Assembly (NCBI GenBank): GCA_916610825.1
Contig: OU744450.1
Coordinates: forward strand, 15,505,767-15,569,766
Source: Haliclystus octoradiatus
Taxonomy: Eukaryota > Cnidaria > Staurozoa > Stauromedusae > Haliclystidae
Direction: 5' to 3'
Length of the DNA stretch: 64,000 bases
Shown: positions 43,355 to 55,518 of the stretch, piece by piece
Position numbering within the stretch: the stretch's first letter is position 1
Layout: each line of letters opens with the position of its first letter
Made by a program: the position numbers and the translations under genes
Notes under the pieces: generated by a model
The model's input: the letters and a program-made list of their open reading frames with translations, nothing else
What the model was told of the DNA's origin: nothing
Databases searched by the model: none

Positions 43355-46300
43355 ATGGGATCGGTCTTATTGTTGAAGTCTCTGTCGAAAGAGCAATCCA
43401 TTACTGCATGTGCAGAATGGGGTTTTATAGCTGATGGCACACGAGCTGAATTGATTGGGCGTCTCCAAATTGGTTTGACCGCCGCAGGTCTAAACCCTGA
43501 CATCTATGATTTTACATCAAAGTCAGAGTTAGTTCCAAGATCAACGTTAAATATACAAGGGAACAATACAAATGTAGCCTTAGATGTTCCTCCGCCGAAT
43601 AATTTTGCTTTATCGCCTCAATCAAATGTTGCCAGTCGATGGGAGAAATGGCGAAATAGTTTCAATGTGTACGTTTCCGCGTTGGGAGGAGATTTATCAC
43701 CGACAAGAAAGTCTGCATTACTGTTGCATGTGGCTGGTGGTGCTGTCCAGGAGTTAAAAGAGACTTTGGTCATGCAAGATGAAGATGCCGTAGGTATACC
43801 GATAGATATTTATAGTAAATTAATAAACGCTTTAAATACATACTTTCGTTCACGTAAAAGCAAACGATACGAACGATTTTTATTTCGTGAATGCAAACAA
43901 AACGTCGGTGAGTCTACGGACACTTATGTAACTCGTTTAAGAAGTTTTAGTGTTCATTGTGAGTTTAGCTGTTCTTCTGAAATTTGTAAATCGTCACTCG
44001 TTGATGACATGATTATTGATCAAGTTATTCAGTACTGTTTATCAAATGATTTGCGTAAAAAATACTTGCGTGAAGATAATATTACATTGACACGTTTATT
44101 AGATATTGCACGTGCTTCCGAAGCTGCTGAACAGCAGTCTGCAAACATAGAAAAGCAATCAGTCGCAGTTGCTAGTGTTTCCACTGTACTTCAAAATAAG
44201 AGTAAGCCTCGCCGTAGTGATTTCGGTAATAAGTCTGGGGTTAAAATTAATTGTAAATTTTGCGAGTTACAACACGTAGCAGGCAAAGTGTTCTGCCCTG
44301 CTATTGATGCAGAATGCCGGAAATGCGGCACTGTTGGGCATTATGCCAAATCTCGCATGTGTCGTGGCACCCGAGGTGCTAATAATAGTAATACCGGTGA
44401 TAACAAACAAGTAAGATATGTGAAAGATGACAGTTCTGATAATAATGACAGCGACGATGATGATGTCGTCATAGTTTCGAAAGTGTCCAACGCATCTCAC
44501 AGCGGTGGTACTATTTATGCTAATGTGCTTGTTAACAATAAGTCTGTAAAATTTCTACTTGATAGAGGTGCTACTTGTAATATTCTTAGTGAACAATTCT
44601 TGCCATCACCCACTGTGTTAAAGGGTGCAGCAGATTTACGGCTGTATAACGGTTCTCGTATGCCGGTGAAAGGTAAAGCTATTATCAAAACTGTGAATCC
44701 AAGTAACAACTATAAATATAATATACTATTCTATATCGTTGATAATCAGTATGATTGTGTGCTTGGTATAAATGCTTTACAACGTATGGACTTGATGCAA
44801 GTTCAACATCAAAATATTTCGTCTGTACAGTCATCTCCTGATATATCAAGTTCTAATCTAGATGACGTATTATAAAAATATAATGATGTATTTGGTTCAG
44901 ACCTTGGCAAAATCAAAGGTGTACAAGTTCAAATCAGATTAAAAGACGATGCTGTTCCGAGTTTCTCACGTTCACAGACGGTACCTTTTGCCTTAAGACC
45001 AGCTGTCGAATAAGCTCTACAAAAAGCTGTTGATTCTGGCTCATTAGAAAAAGTCGACACTAGTGATTGGGCTTCGCCTACTGTCAATGTTCCAAAGAAG
45101 AATGGAAATGTTAGAATTTGTTCTGATTTTAAGAGAAGTGTCAATCCACAAATTCACATTGATCAGTATCCTTTTCCAACTGTTGAAGAATTATTTGCAA
45201 AATTAAATGGTGGGAAATGTTTTACAAAGTTAGATTTATCCAGATGTTTTGAACAATTAGAACTGCATTCATCATCTCGTGATTTACTCACAATAAATAC
45301 ACATTTAGGACTGTATCGTCATTGTCGCTTACCATATGGTATTGCTTGTGCTCCGGCTATTTGTCAGAAAACGATGGAAAGGTTGTTATCCTCCATTAAT
45401 GACCGAATTTTAATTTATATGGACGATATCTTGATTGCTGCAGAAGACGAACAATCTCTATTAAAACTAACTGATGCTGTACTATCAGTTTTACAGAAGC
45501 ATCATGTACGACTCAACAAAGAAAAATGTGAGTTTATGAAACATAAAGTTGTTTATTTAGGTCATGTTATTAGTGCTAATGGTATAGAAGCTGATAATGA
45601 CAAGGTGCAATCTGTTGTTTCTGCATCCGTACCTTTGAATGTTTCTGAATTGAGGTCATTCCTAGGCCTAGTAAATTACTATGGACGTTTTTGTCGAAAT
45701 TTATCAACTGTGGCAAAACCATTGAATGATTTAACCTCTAATAGTGTTGTTTGGAATTGGACTAACGAATGCCAGTCTTCTTTTGAACAAATCAAGTCAC
45801 TATTAGTCAATTCTCCAATATTAAGTTATTATGATAATAGAAAGGAGCTTCTTTTACATTGTGATGCATCACCTGTTGGTTTGGGCTGTCTACTCGCCCA
45901 TAGAGATGGTAATGGAAATGAGCATCCAATTGCATTTGCAAATCGAAGTTTGACTGCATCAGAGAGAGGCTATGCTCAAATAGACAGAGAGGCTTTATCT
46001 ATTGTATATGGAGTTGAAAAATTCAGGCAATATGTTTATGGCCGTGAATTTACAATCATTACTGACCATAAGCCCTTATTACATATATTTGGGCCAAAAC
46101 AATCTTTACCTGTGTTAGCTGCTGCACGCTTACAGCGTTGGGCAGTGAAATTATCTTCATTTCGTTACCAAATTGAATTTAAACCTGGGAAAGACCATGG
46201 TAACGCAGATGCGTTACGTCGTATGTCAACTGGATCTGTACCTGATCGTACTGACTCGTCATCTGTATTTTTTATTCGTCAGATTAATTGTATACCTGTT

Positions 46301-47461
46301 GCTGGTGATGATGTCAAAATTGAAACTAATGAAGATATTGTATTAAAGAAAATTATTCCTTTTGTTCAAAATGGTTGGAGTGATCATTGTACTGATCCTA
46401 CTTTATTACCCTATTTTAAGAAACGTTATGAATTCGCAATACAAGATGGTGTTTTATTATGGGGACGTCGTGTTGTTATTCCTTTATCTTTAAAAGAACG
46501 TGTATTAGAAGAATTACATCGTAATCATCCTGGATGTGTTAGAATGAAAATGTTGGCTCGTCTGCATTGCTGGTGGCCCAAAATCGACCAAGACATTGAA
46601 GAACTTGTACAAACCTGTGACTTATGCCAGGAATAACGTCATCATCCACCAAGAGAAGCCATACTACCATGGGCGTGGCCAGAGCTGCCATGGCAACGTG
46701 TTCACATTGACTATTCACCTAAGTTCAATGGTAAGGCACTTTTAATTCTTATAGATTCACACTCTAAGTGGCCAGAAGTAGCAGTGACAGGTATCAATGA
46801 TACGGATACTACCAAGACTGTTAAAATTTTAAAACACTGGTTTTCTCGATATGGAAACCCCAAAGTTATTGTATCGGACAACGGTCCACAGTTCTCTTCA
46901 AATGAATTTTCGTATTTTATTAAAAGTATTGGTACGAGACATGTTCCTTCTCCTCCATATCATCCTTCATCAAATGGGGAGGCTGAGAGGGCAGTGCAAA
47001 CCGTTAAAAATGGTTTAGCGAGGTTATTGAAGGAGCGACGGAGTAACGATTTAGAAGAGTTGATTGATGAATATTTATTAAGCTACCGATCTACACCACA
47101 TACAGCTACTCGTGTTACGCCAGCTGAATTGTTTTTATTACGGCCTGTCAGGGTTCAACTCAGCTGTTTGTCTGAAGTAAAAAGGCGTATGACAACAAAA
47201 GATGTCGAATTTCCATTATCAAAATATACTGAAGGAGATTCGGTCCGATTTCGAGGCTATCGACGAAACACTGACAAATGGTGTAAAGGTACTATCGAGG
47301 AAGTCAAGGGACCAAGAAATTTAACTGTTAAGGATGATGATGGTGTATCTCATCATAGACATCAAGACCAAATCATTAATCACAGACCTGTGCGGTCCAA
47401 ACGTACTCCAAGTTATTACGGTTATGACGATACTATCAAGGATACAGCGCAAAAGAAGTAG
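43355..47461 (+). pseudogene. Gypsy-2 gag-pol polyprotein, three in-frame TAA
   Basis: One frame of 1,369 codons from ATG 43355 (an in-frame TTG at 43343 is an unlikely start, as it lies in the primer-binding-like site). TAA codons stand at 44873-44875, 45011-45013 and 46634-46636. Domains: a SAP-like N-terminus (EQSITACAEWGFIADGTRAE), a gag core, a CCHC knuckle (CRKCGTVGHYAKSRMC), a protease with LLDRGATCN at residue ~403, RT with YMDDILI (~45416), RNase H (HCDASPVGLG), an integrase zinc-binding HHCC region (46516-46630) and a core with IDYS, SDNGPQF and SNGEAERAV (46703-47010). The protease triad reads D-R-G instead of D-S/T-G, a change expected to abolish activity. The element is young by its LTRs but not functional by itself. 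Confidence 0.92.
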
Positions 47462-47584
47462 CTTAAATATTATAATAGTTAAATAGTTATTATTCAATGT
47501 TAAAATATACCGTTTAATTAAGTAGTTTTACTTATTAATATCTCGTTAATGTCATACTTTATCTTTAATCTAAAAGGGGAGAAG

Positions 47585-47744
47585 TGTAGTGTTTCTATGC
47601 TACCCTCTATTATGTCACACCTATATGGTGCAGCTCTTATGTTATTGCGGTTCACTTTAAGAAGTGTTATCTAAGTAAAGGTTGTGTTTACTGTTGTCTA
47701 TTGCTCTATCCTTCAACATTCTCTATGTAGTTAAATACATAACA
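47585..47744 (+). repeat. Gypsy-2 3' LTR
   Basis: 160 bp, two differences from the 5' LTR (TACCCTCTATT versus TACCCCCTATT; TTATTGCGG versus TTATTGTGG), followed by GGGGT. An AAAAGGGGAGAAG purine tract lies just upstream. Confidence 0.95.
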
Positions 47745-47749
47745 GGGGT

Positions 47750-48946
47750 ATTGTTTCCAAGATGGAAAACCGCTTTTCTAAAATTTGCCCTTTCTCGAGA
47801 ATTATGTAATGTTTCAAAGATCCTAGAGTGTTCATTAGACAAATAGGCCTGATCAATATGAATTGGGCATTGTTTCAATGCTTGTAGACAGATTTTCTGA
47901 AATTTGAGGATTCCCTTTAATTAGGGAACATTTTAAGCATCGCAAAGTCTTCTTTTATCAAACAGGCTTCTCTGTTGTGAATGGGGTATTGTTTCCAAGA
48001 TGAAAACTTGCTATTCTCAAATTGGCAGTTTCTTTGGAATTTGGGAATCTTTTAAGCATCGCCGAGTGTTCTTTGGAGAAATGGGCTTCAGTACTGTGAA
48101 TTTGGCACTGTTTTAAAGATAGAAAACTGCTTTTCTAAAATTTGCCGTTTCTTGAGAATTATGTAATGTATCAAAGATCCCAGAGTATTCATTTGAAAAA
48201 CGGGGCCCATCATTTTGAATTGGGCATTGTTTCAATGCTTGTAAACAGCTTTTCTGAAATTTGCGTTTTCCCTTGAATTAGGGAAAGTTTTAAGCATCGC
48301 AAAGTCTTCTTTGATCAAACAGGCTTCTCTGTTGTGAATGGGGTATTGTTTCCAAGATGAAAACTTGCTTTTCTCAAATTGGCAGTCTTTGGAATTTCAG
48401 AATCTTTTAAGCATCGCCGAGTGTTCTTTTGAGAAATGGGCTTAATTACTGTGAATTTGGCACTGTTTTAAAGATGGAAAACCGCCTTTCTAAAATTTGC
48501 CGTTTTTGGAGAATTATGTAATGTATCAAAGATCCCAGAGTGTTCATTTGAAAAAAGGGGCCCATCATTAAGAATTGGGCATTGTTTCAATGCTTGTAAA
48601 CAGCCTTTCTGAAATTTGCGTTTTCTTTTGAATTTGGGAACGTTTTAAGCATCGCAAAGTCTTCTTTGAACAAACGGGCTTTTCTGTTGTGAATGGGGTA
48701 TTGTTTCCAAGATAAAAAATTGCTTTTCTCAAATTGGCAGTTTCTTTGGAATTTGTGAATGTTTTAAGCATCGCAGACTGTTCTTTGGAGAAATGGGCTT
48801 CACTATTGTGAATTTGGCACTGTTTTCAAGATGGCAAACCGCTTTTCTAAAATTTGCCGTTTCTCGAGAACTATGTAATGCTTCAAAGATCCTAGAGTGT
48901 TCATTTGACAAATTTGCCTGATAAATATAAATTGGGCATTGTTTTC
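47750..48946. repeat. 119/357-bp satellite, right part
   Basis: The satellite resumes after Gypsy-2 for about ten 119-bp sub-units (~3.4 monomers) and then abuts the 178-bp family at about 48947. The monomers here are more diverged from one another than those at 40.2-42.3 kb. Confidence 0.92.
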
Positions 48947-50045
48947 AAATGTTGTTTTTATACTCAAAAACTGTTTTGTGAGATAGAGTATATACAGTGG
49001 ACATGCACAATTCTCGTTCGATAGGTATTTCAGTCAATCGTTAATATTTTACTTAAAAATCTTACCAGAGTATTTCTCTACATCAGATCAAGTATTCCAG
49101 CGAGTTTCAATAAAAATAATATTCAATGTTGTTTTTATACTCATCACTGGTTTGTGAGATAGGGTATATATAGACTGGACATGCACAATTCTTGTTCATT
49201 AAGTATTTCGGTCAATTGTTAATATTTTACTTAAAAATCTTACCAGAGTATTTATCTACATCAGATAAAGTATTCCAGCGAGTTTCAATAAAAAATTCAA
49301 ATGCTGTTTTTATACTCACCACTGGTTTGTGAGATAGGGTATATAGAGTGGACATGCACAATTCTTGTTCAATAAGTATTTCGGTCAATTGTTAATATTT
49401 TACTTAAAAATCTTACCAGAGTAATTATCTACATCAGATCAAGTATTCCAGCGAGTTTCAATAAAAATAATATTCAAATGTTGTTTTTATACTCACCACT
49501 GGTTTGTGAGATAGGAAATATATATAGTGGACATGCACAATTCTTGTTCAATAAGTATTTCGGTCAATTGTTAATATTTTACTTAAAAATCATACCAGAG
49601 TATTTATCTACATGAGATAAAGTATTCCATGTAGTTTCAATAAAAATAATTTTCAAATGTTGTTTTTATACTCAAAAACTGTTTTGTGAGATAGAGTATA
49701 TACAGTGGACATGTACAATTCTCGTTCGATAGGTATTTCAGTCAATCGTTAATATTTTACTTAAAAATCTTACCAGAGTATTTATCTACATCAGATCAAG
49801 TATTCCAGCGAGTTTCAATAAAAATAATATTCAAATGTTGTTTTTATACTCACCACTGGTTTGTGAGATAGGGTATATATAGAGTGGACATGCACAATTC
49901 TTGTTCATTAAGTATTTCGGTCAATTGTTAATATTTTACTTAAAAATCTTACCAGAGTATTTATCTACATCAGATAAAGTATTCCAGCGAGTTTCAATAA
50001 AAAATTCAAATGCTGTTTTTATTCTCACCACTGGTTTGTATATAG

Positions 50046-50076
<31 letters not shown>

Positions 50077-50660
50077 GAGTGGACATGCACAATTCTTGTT
50101 CAATAAGTATTTCGGTCAATTGTTAATATTCTACTTAAAAATCTTACCAGAGTATTTATCTACATCAGATAAAGTATTCCAGCGAGTTTCAAATAAAAAT
50201 TCAAATGTTGTTTTTATACTCACCACTGGTTTGTGAGATAGGATATATATATAGTGGACATGCACAATTCTTGTTCAATAAGTATTTCGGTCAATTGTTA
50301 ATATTTTACTTAAAAATCATACCAGAGTATTTATCTACATGAGATAAAGTATTCCATGTAGTTTCAATAAAAATAATGTTCAAATGTTGTTTTTATACTC
50401 ACAAAACTGTTTTGTGAGATAGGGTATATACAGTGGACATGCACAATTCTCGTTCAGTAAGTATTTCAGTCAATTGTTAATATTTTACTTAAAAATCTTA
50501 CCAGAGTATTTATCTACATCAGATAAAATATTCCAGCGAGTTTCAATAAAAATAAATTCAAATGTTGTTTTTATACTCACAAAATTTTTTTGTGAGATAG
50601 GGTATATACAGTGGACATGCACAATTCTCGTTCAATCGTTTTCAATTGTTTATAGAAAAT
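48947..50660. repeat. ~178-bp satellite with four-monomer higher-order unit
   Basis: There are about 9.5 copies starting at about 48947, 49126, 49304, 49478, 49655, 49833, 50010, 50205, 50382 and 50562, with the core TGTTTTTATACTCACCACTG and the block GTGGACATGCACAATTCT. Variant marks recur every fourth monomer: TCGTTCGATAGG in copies 1 and 5, TTCATTAAGT in 2 and 6, AAAAATTCAAATGCTG in 3 and 7, AAATCATACCAG with TCCATGTAG in 4 and 8. The higher-order period is 708 bp, then 727 bp. Confidence 0.92.
50040..50080. repeat. (TA)n microsatellite inside satellite monomer 7
   Basis: The short GGGTATATATAG stretch found in other monomers has expanded into a run of TA dinucleotides, lengthening this monomer by about 20 bp. 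Confidence 0.9.
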
Positions 50661-53600
50661 TACACCAGGAGATGTAAGAACATCAGAGAGAGTTCCTAAG
50701 AATTTCAGCAAACATTTACTTCAAAGGTTAAACTAACGCATTCTTGCTTTGGGGGGATTTTACATAGATATCAATAGTTGAAGAGAAATTATTTTAATGC
50801 ATTGAAAGTTATCAGATATTGAACAGTAAACCCATTTAGTAGCATGTTGTTAACCTTGAGAAAAATCATGTTAATTAAGTATTCAGGCGTTCAACAGTTT
50901 CAGTTTTAAGAGGAGAGTATCATTGGAGCTGAATTCTTCAAGGGGCAATGTTACTGTTTCTATGACGTACATTGAGTTATAGCACAGATATATGACCTAC
51001 CTATTGTAGAGTCGCAAGTTGGAACAAACACTATCAATCACAAAATCTAACGCATATTCAGTATATAGCTATTATCATATGCAAAATTATAATCCCAACT
51101 TTATTTCAATTGAGTTTGTTGTACAATTTCAAAGTATCTATAAATTTGTAGGCATACAATTTATAGCCAATGTTACAATCTCAAACAGTCTGTTTACAGA
51201 TTTAAAATGATCATGATAAATTTACAAGTGTTGCCATGTAAACAGATTCTGCGGTGTATTTGGTTTCTTCAAGTTTTTCTCAAGTACAAAATCAAATCGG
51301 TCATATTCTTGGCTAATGGTAACTTAATGTAAATTGACCATCTTTTTATGGTGGTCATTATTTTAGCAATATTCCAAACACTTCATTACAAGTGTTACAA
51401 TATAGTTATTGGAACTAGTAATGTCCTTCATTCCAATGTGGTGTAAACAATGGCTTCAGCATCGGCCTGCCATACTGCTATTGTTCAACATCATAGAGTA
51501 AACAGATACATATGATAATCATATGGTCTCAGTTTACGAAATAAGGTGCTTTGTGAACTTTGAATATCTGGCAACTTGTACATGCTGATTGTACATAATA
51601 GCTTTGCAATAACCAATCCCATGGCGCATTACACAGAAACTTCAGGCATGAAGCTATTTGTCCTCATATCCTATAAAAGATTGGATAACAAGAAGTTAAT
51701 ATATCGAGTAACAAACATGTCATATTTAAAACAACTTCTATATCTTTGTTGTGTTGTTGGAACGTCCAGAATTAATGAGTCAATTGGCTAGGGCATAAGT
51801 ATCAACTTGACCATGAAAAAGAAATGTCATACAGGATAATAGCAAAAGCATTAATCCAGAACTAATAAAATTTTCGAAAAAGTATCTTCGAATCTTCAAA
51901 ATCTTCAAAATGTAGATGGGATGACATTGTTTTGATAAATAGCTGGTTAAAGGGGCAAGATTGACCGGCGACCGCTGCGAGCACAAGTTGAATTTATGCT
52001 TAGCGTAATTCAACCGTCTCGCTTTGAAATTATTGTTAAAGGCAGGCCTAATCTGTTCTAAATTCATGTCAACAATGTACATTGTGTTATGAACAATAAA
52101 CATGCACGTGATCCTAAGTGCGTAGCGCCTGCCGGTCATTTTTGCTCCTTTAAGTAGTAACACAAGTTTAAATGTTATAGTTTGAATGCAACTACTTTCA
52201 GATTATTGTCAGCAAGCGTTAACTGGTTTGTTATACAAATACATGTTTGGCAATTAATTGATTAGAAGCTCTATCGGTAGACAACTTGGTATATGTGTCT
52301 ACTTGTTAAATACAGTATTGGTTATTAATACTGTAGTGGTTTAATTACTCACATTATTTTTCAACAGTTTAAACAATCTAGCAAATCTAGCTAGTTAATT
52401 TTGTATACAAGCTGATTGAAAAGTAGGTTCTATAATGAGAGATAATTTTTCAATACTGTCAAAGTGGCATGACCAGTATCTAGGTCTAACTTTATTCGCT
52501 TTTTTCTCTATCTACTTGTGTAAAAACAATATGCCTATATTTTTAGAACTTGATATGAAATAAGCAGCCATTCAGACAAAGAAGCAAACTATAACACAAC
52601 TGTTCTATTTAAAGCAAAGCAAAAATCATTGGTATTATCATGATATGATCTTGATCAGTTGGTCATGGCTGAAGTAATCTTGTAGTGAATACAGTACAGT
52701 ATACATAATACAGTATAGCATATCAGACACTGGAGCTGTTTCTGATCTACATGACTGCTTTATCATTCTGTACTAAGTAGCTTTATATATAATAGATCTG
52801 ATTGCAGAAGTTAAATCTTTGCAACGATATAGCCTGAAGTCAATACATTGGTAGCCTGTGAACTAAATTTTTGAATTATATTAATTGGTGTAGACAATAT
52901 AATAGCCCAGTACCTTGATAATTTATTCGTTTCAATGAGCATCTACCTAACATCATCGGTCATAAACCAGCACTTCTGATGTAAAGTTTATCATATCTAT
53001 AGGTGTAAGCAGTCTGGCCTATTAAGGTTGATTTGTGTGTGGAGTAAGTATGGTCTGACCTGTGTTATCCATGTAACTGTTGGCTCATATTATAGTGATT
53101 TTAATATTGGAAAGAATGCTGTTTGAAGGCAAGATATTAGACGCAGAATCGCTTTTGCTGATATAACCCTACCTAGATACATTTTTAATATCATGTCAAA
53201 TTTACATAGAATCGAATCACTTCAGCATACTTGTTGAGATGTCCATGCCAAAAGAGCTTGCATGTCTGTTTTGGCTGCACACACAAATGCTCCAAAATTT
53301 AATTTTTTTGAGAGAAACACAGAAATGTAGGCCTAAAGATGTGTAGTCAATAGTCATTAGGGAGGTTTAGATTTAGAACCGGTAACAGTTCAGGTTCATG
53401 TTTAGTCAAGAAGAAGACTGGGTTATACCTGTACTCGTTCCTTCAAAACAAGACGTTTAGATTCAATAACATAAAACCTCCGTTTCTGTTTTCCAGGTAA
53501 AACAAAATTTCTGACAATTTGTTTAGGATTCATTTTGATTCTATGTATAAATTTTATAGCGACAATAAAATTTCATTCAAAAAAGCTAAAGTAAAACCAA

Positions 53601-53682
53601 AACAAAGCAAAACAACGAAAACAAAACATGTACTCCGTGGTTCATGTTTCGCGCTGAAAGGCGTTCCGAAGCAAGGAGGTCA
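50661..53682. other. unassigned stretch (one MITE inside)
   Basis: No supported gene. Frames of 60-127 codons are without motifs, and the longest (51780-52163, minus) overlaps the MITE at 51957-52153 and is therefore chance. An imperfect inverted repeat, ACAGTATTGGTTATTAATAC, lies near 52312-52333. Confidence 0.45.
51957..52153. mobile_element. ~200-bp MITE with TTAA ends, copy 2
   Basis: The same element as 31699-31898, same orientation, with about ten substitutions and small indels. It begins TTAAAGGGGCAAGATTGACC and ends TTTTGCTCCTTTAA. Confidence 0.85.
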
Positions 53683-54570
53683 GTAGGGGAGACCGGGGAG
53701 ACTTGGACCTGGGGAGACATGGGACAAGAGCGTTCCTGATTACCCATGTAAATTATCTTCTAAAATGTTGTATATGACTTCATTTCATGTTATTTCCCTA
53801 AATTTCAATAAGCAACAATAACTAATTGTCAAGAAATTTTAGTGTACTAGCTTTTGATGACCGTCATACGTTTTGCGGTTCCTCTTTTGATTCAATTAAT
53901 TTAGAATAAGTGTTAATTGCCATTTTGAATGATGCCATTGCAATGGATTCACTTTGATGAATATTTTGATATAAAATGTTTTAATACATTCCTGTTGATG
54001 AGGAGTGCCACCTCATTTTTTGCTGGGAAGTGAAACGGGGACACATGGAACAGCGTGTTATAACAACAAATGGGAAATTAATCGCATTTGGTGGAGATAT
54101 GAGTTTGTTTTCATATATATACGCTATATTCGACTTTTTACTTTGTGGAGATAAAGTTGCTAAATCAATTACAATTAGATTGATGACAGTTGCGTCAAAA
54201 ATAATATTCTTTATTAATGCTAAAATTATATCTTGCTGGCTCAATTTTGATCAAATGTACTCCCTAAGTCAAAGCAACAGCTGTAGTGTCTGATACTGGA
54301 AAGTTAATTTGTCAGTTATTTAATGAAATTTTCATAAAATATGCATGATCCATGTCACCCCACCGTGTCTCAAGTCTCCCCATTGAAATAGTCGGTCTTC
54401 CGCACTAAATCTTTGAAAAATTGCTACATTTATGTAACTGATATTCTTACCCTTTTGAATTGAGCATGTTGGCTAATAAATGACATAAAATTTGTGGCAT
54501 TTACACAACCACAATAATTTTAATAATTAAAAATTTGAAAACTGGTCCAAGTCTCCCCGGTCTCCCCTAC
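53683..54570. mobile_element. DNA transposon with perfect 26-bp TIRs
   Basis: The ends are perfect inverted copies (GTAGGGGAGACCGGGGAGAC then TTGGAC; 53683-53708 and 54545-54570). A TA at 53684 and 54568 would fit a TA target as in Tc1/mariner-like MITEs, but this is not certain. Subterminal copies of GGGGAGACATGGGAC-like words follow. Overlapping 87-codon frames on both strands inside (53981-54293) show no transposase motif, so it is non-autonomous. Confidence 0.85.
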
Positions 54571-55518
54571 AGGTTTCAGAGCATATGGGCTTTCCCTAAT
54601 GCGCAGAAGTGATACACAACGATAAAGTTTCTGAAGGAAAGTGTAAAATCTGCATAGCCGACCAAACAAAGCCGTTTTGCTGACACTGCACTAGACTTGC
54701 AAAAAGCAGTGACTCAACCCTATTGGTTAGCTTTGCTCACATGGTTTTAAATAGATGTCATTCAATCAGATTGTGGGTATCAGTCATGTGATAAACAAAA
54801 GTGGGATTGTGAAGACTTTCGGATTTTGAAGACAATCTCACTTGATGAAAACATACAATGTATTTGTGAGTGAGTTAAATTTATTTTAAAATCCAGTAAC
54901 AGCTTTAGTTCAGTGAAGAAAAATTCAAAGAAACTATCGACAAATTTTCACATGAATTTGTATCGATCCTATTCGAACATAAGGAGAACTTCGAACATTT
55001 GGCGAACGAGTGAGGAATGTCACTTTAGAAAGTCAACAAAAAATTTACAAATATAGGAATTACAGCATTGGTATTTTATAACATCGGGACACAAATGATC
55101 AATTCCTCCTTCAGTTAGACAATATAGGCTACCGTACTATACAAACAACACAATTTCTACTCAATTTTTCCCTCGAATGAGTGTCGTAAATTTTGTCTGT
55201 TTTCAACGATTTATTCCCAAGCTTGAGTGTTTTTCAATGTCTAACATGTAAACGTGATTTTCACTCACACAACTGAGAACGGAAATTGGAGTTTCAATAA
55301 GGCGGCACCAGTCTAGTACAATGTCAGCAAAACAGCTTTGCTCGGTTTGCTACGCAGAGTTTACACTTTCCTTCAGAAACGTGACTCATTATCATATCTG
55401 TTTTAACTTACTGAAATTGAGCCACACAATCATTTTCGCGGCTGAAATTCAAGTCGCGCATTTCATAATGTTATCTGTATTTTATAAGAAAATGACAGAA
55501 TTTCCTAGCCTGTGTTGA

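Larger units (their letters stand above)
43182..47744 (+). mobile_element. Gypsy-type LTR retrotransposon (Gypsy-2) inserted in satellite
   Basis: A 4,563-bp element with 160-bp LTRs differing at two positions. It is flanked by the duplication GGGGT (43177-43181, 47745-47749), which is itself satellite sequence. Order: LTR, primer-binding-like TTGGCGACGAAG, gag, protease, RT, RNase H, integrase, LTR. Three TAA codons break the one gag-pol frame. It is a different family from Gypsy-1, with different LTRs and protein, but has nearly the same primer-binding-like sequence. Confidence 0.95.

Noticed and set aside
39806-50660. CRISPR array
   Set aside because: The periods (119, 357 and 178 bp) have no alternating repeat-spacer pattern and the setting is eukaryotic; these are satellites.
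51780-52163. 127-codon minus-strand ORF
   Set aside because: It overlaps the TTAA-ended MITE and has no domain; chance is the best explanation.
53981-54293. 87-codon frames on both strands inside the 26-bp-TIR element
   Set aside because: The two frames overlap on opposite strands and neither shows transposase motifs.
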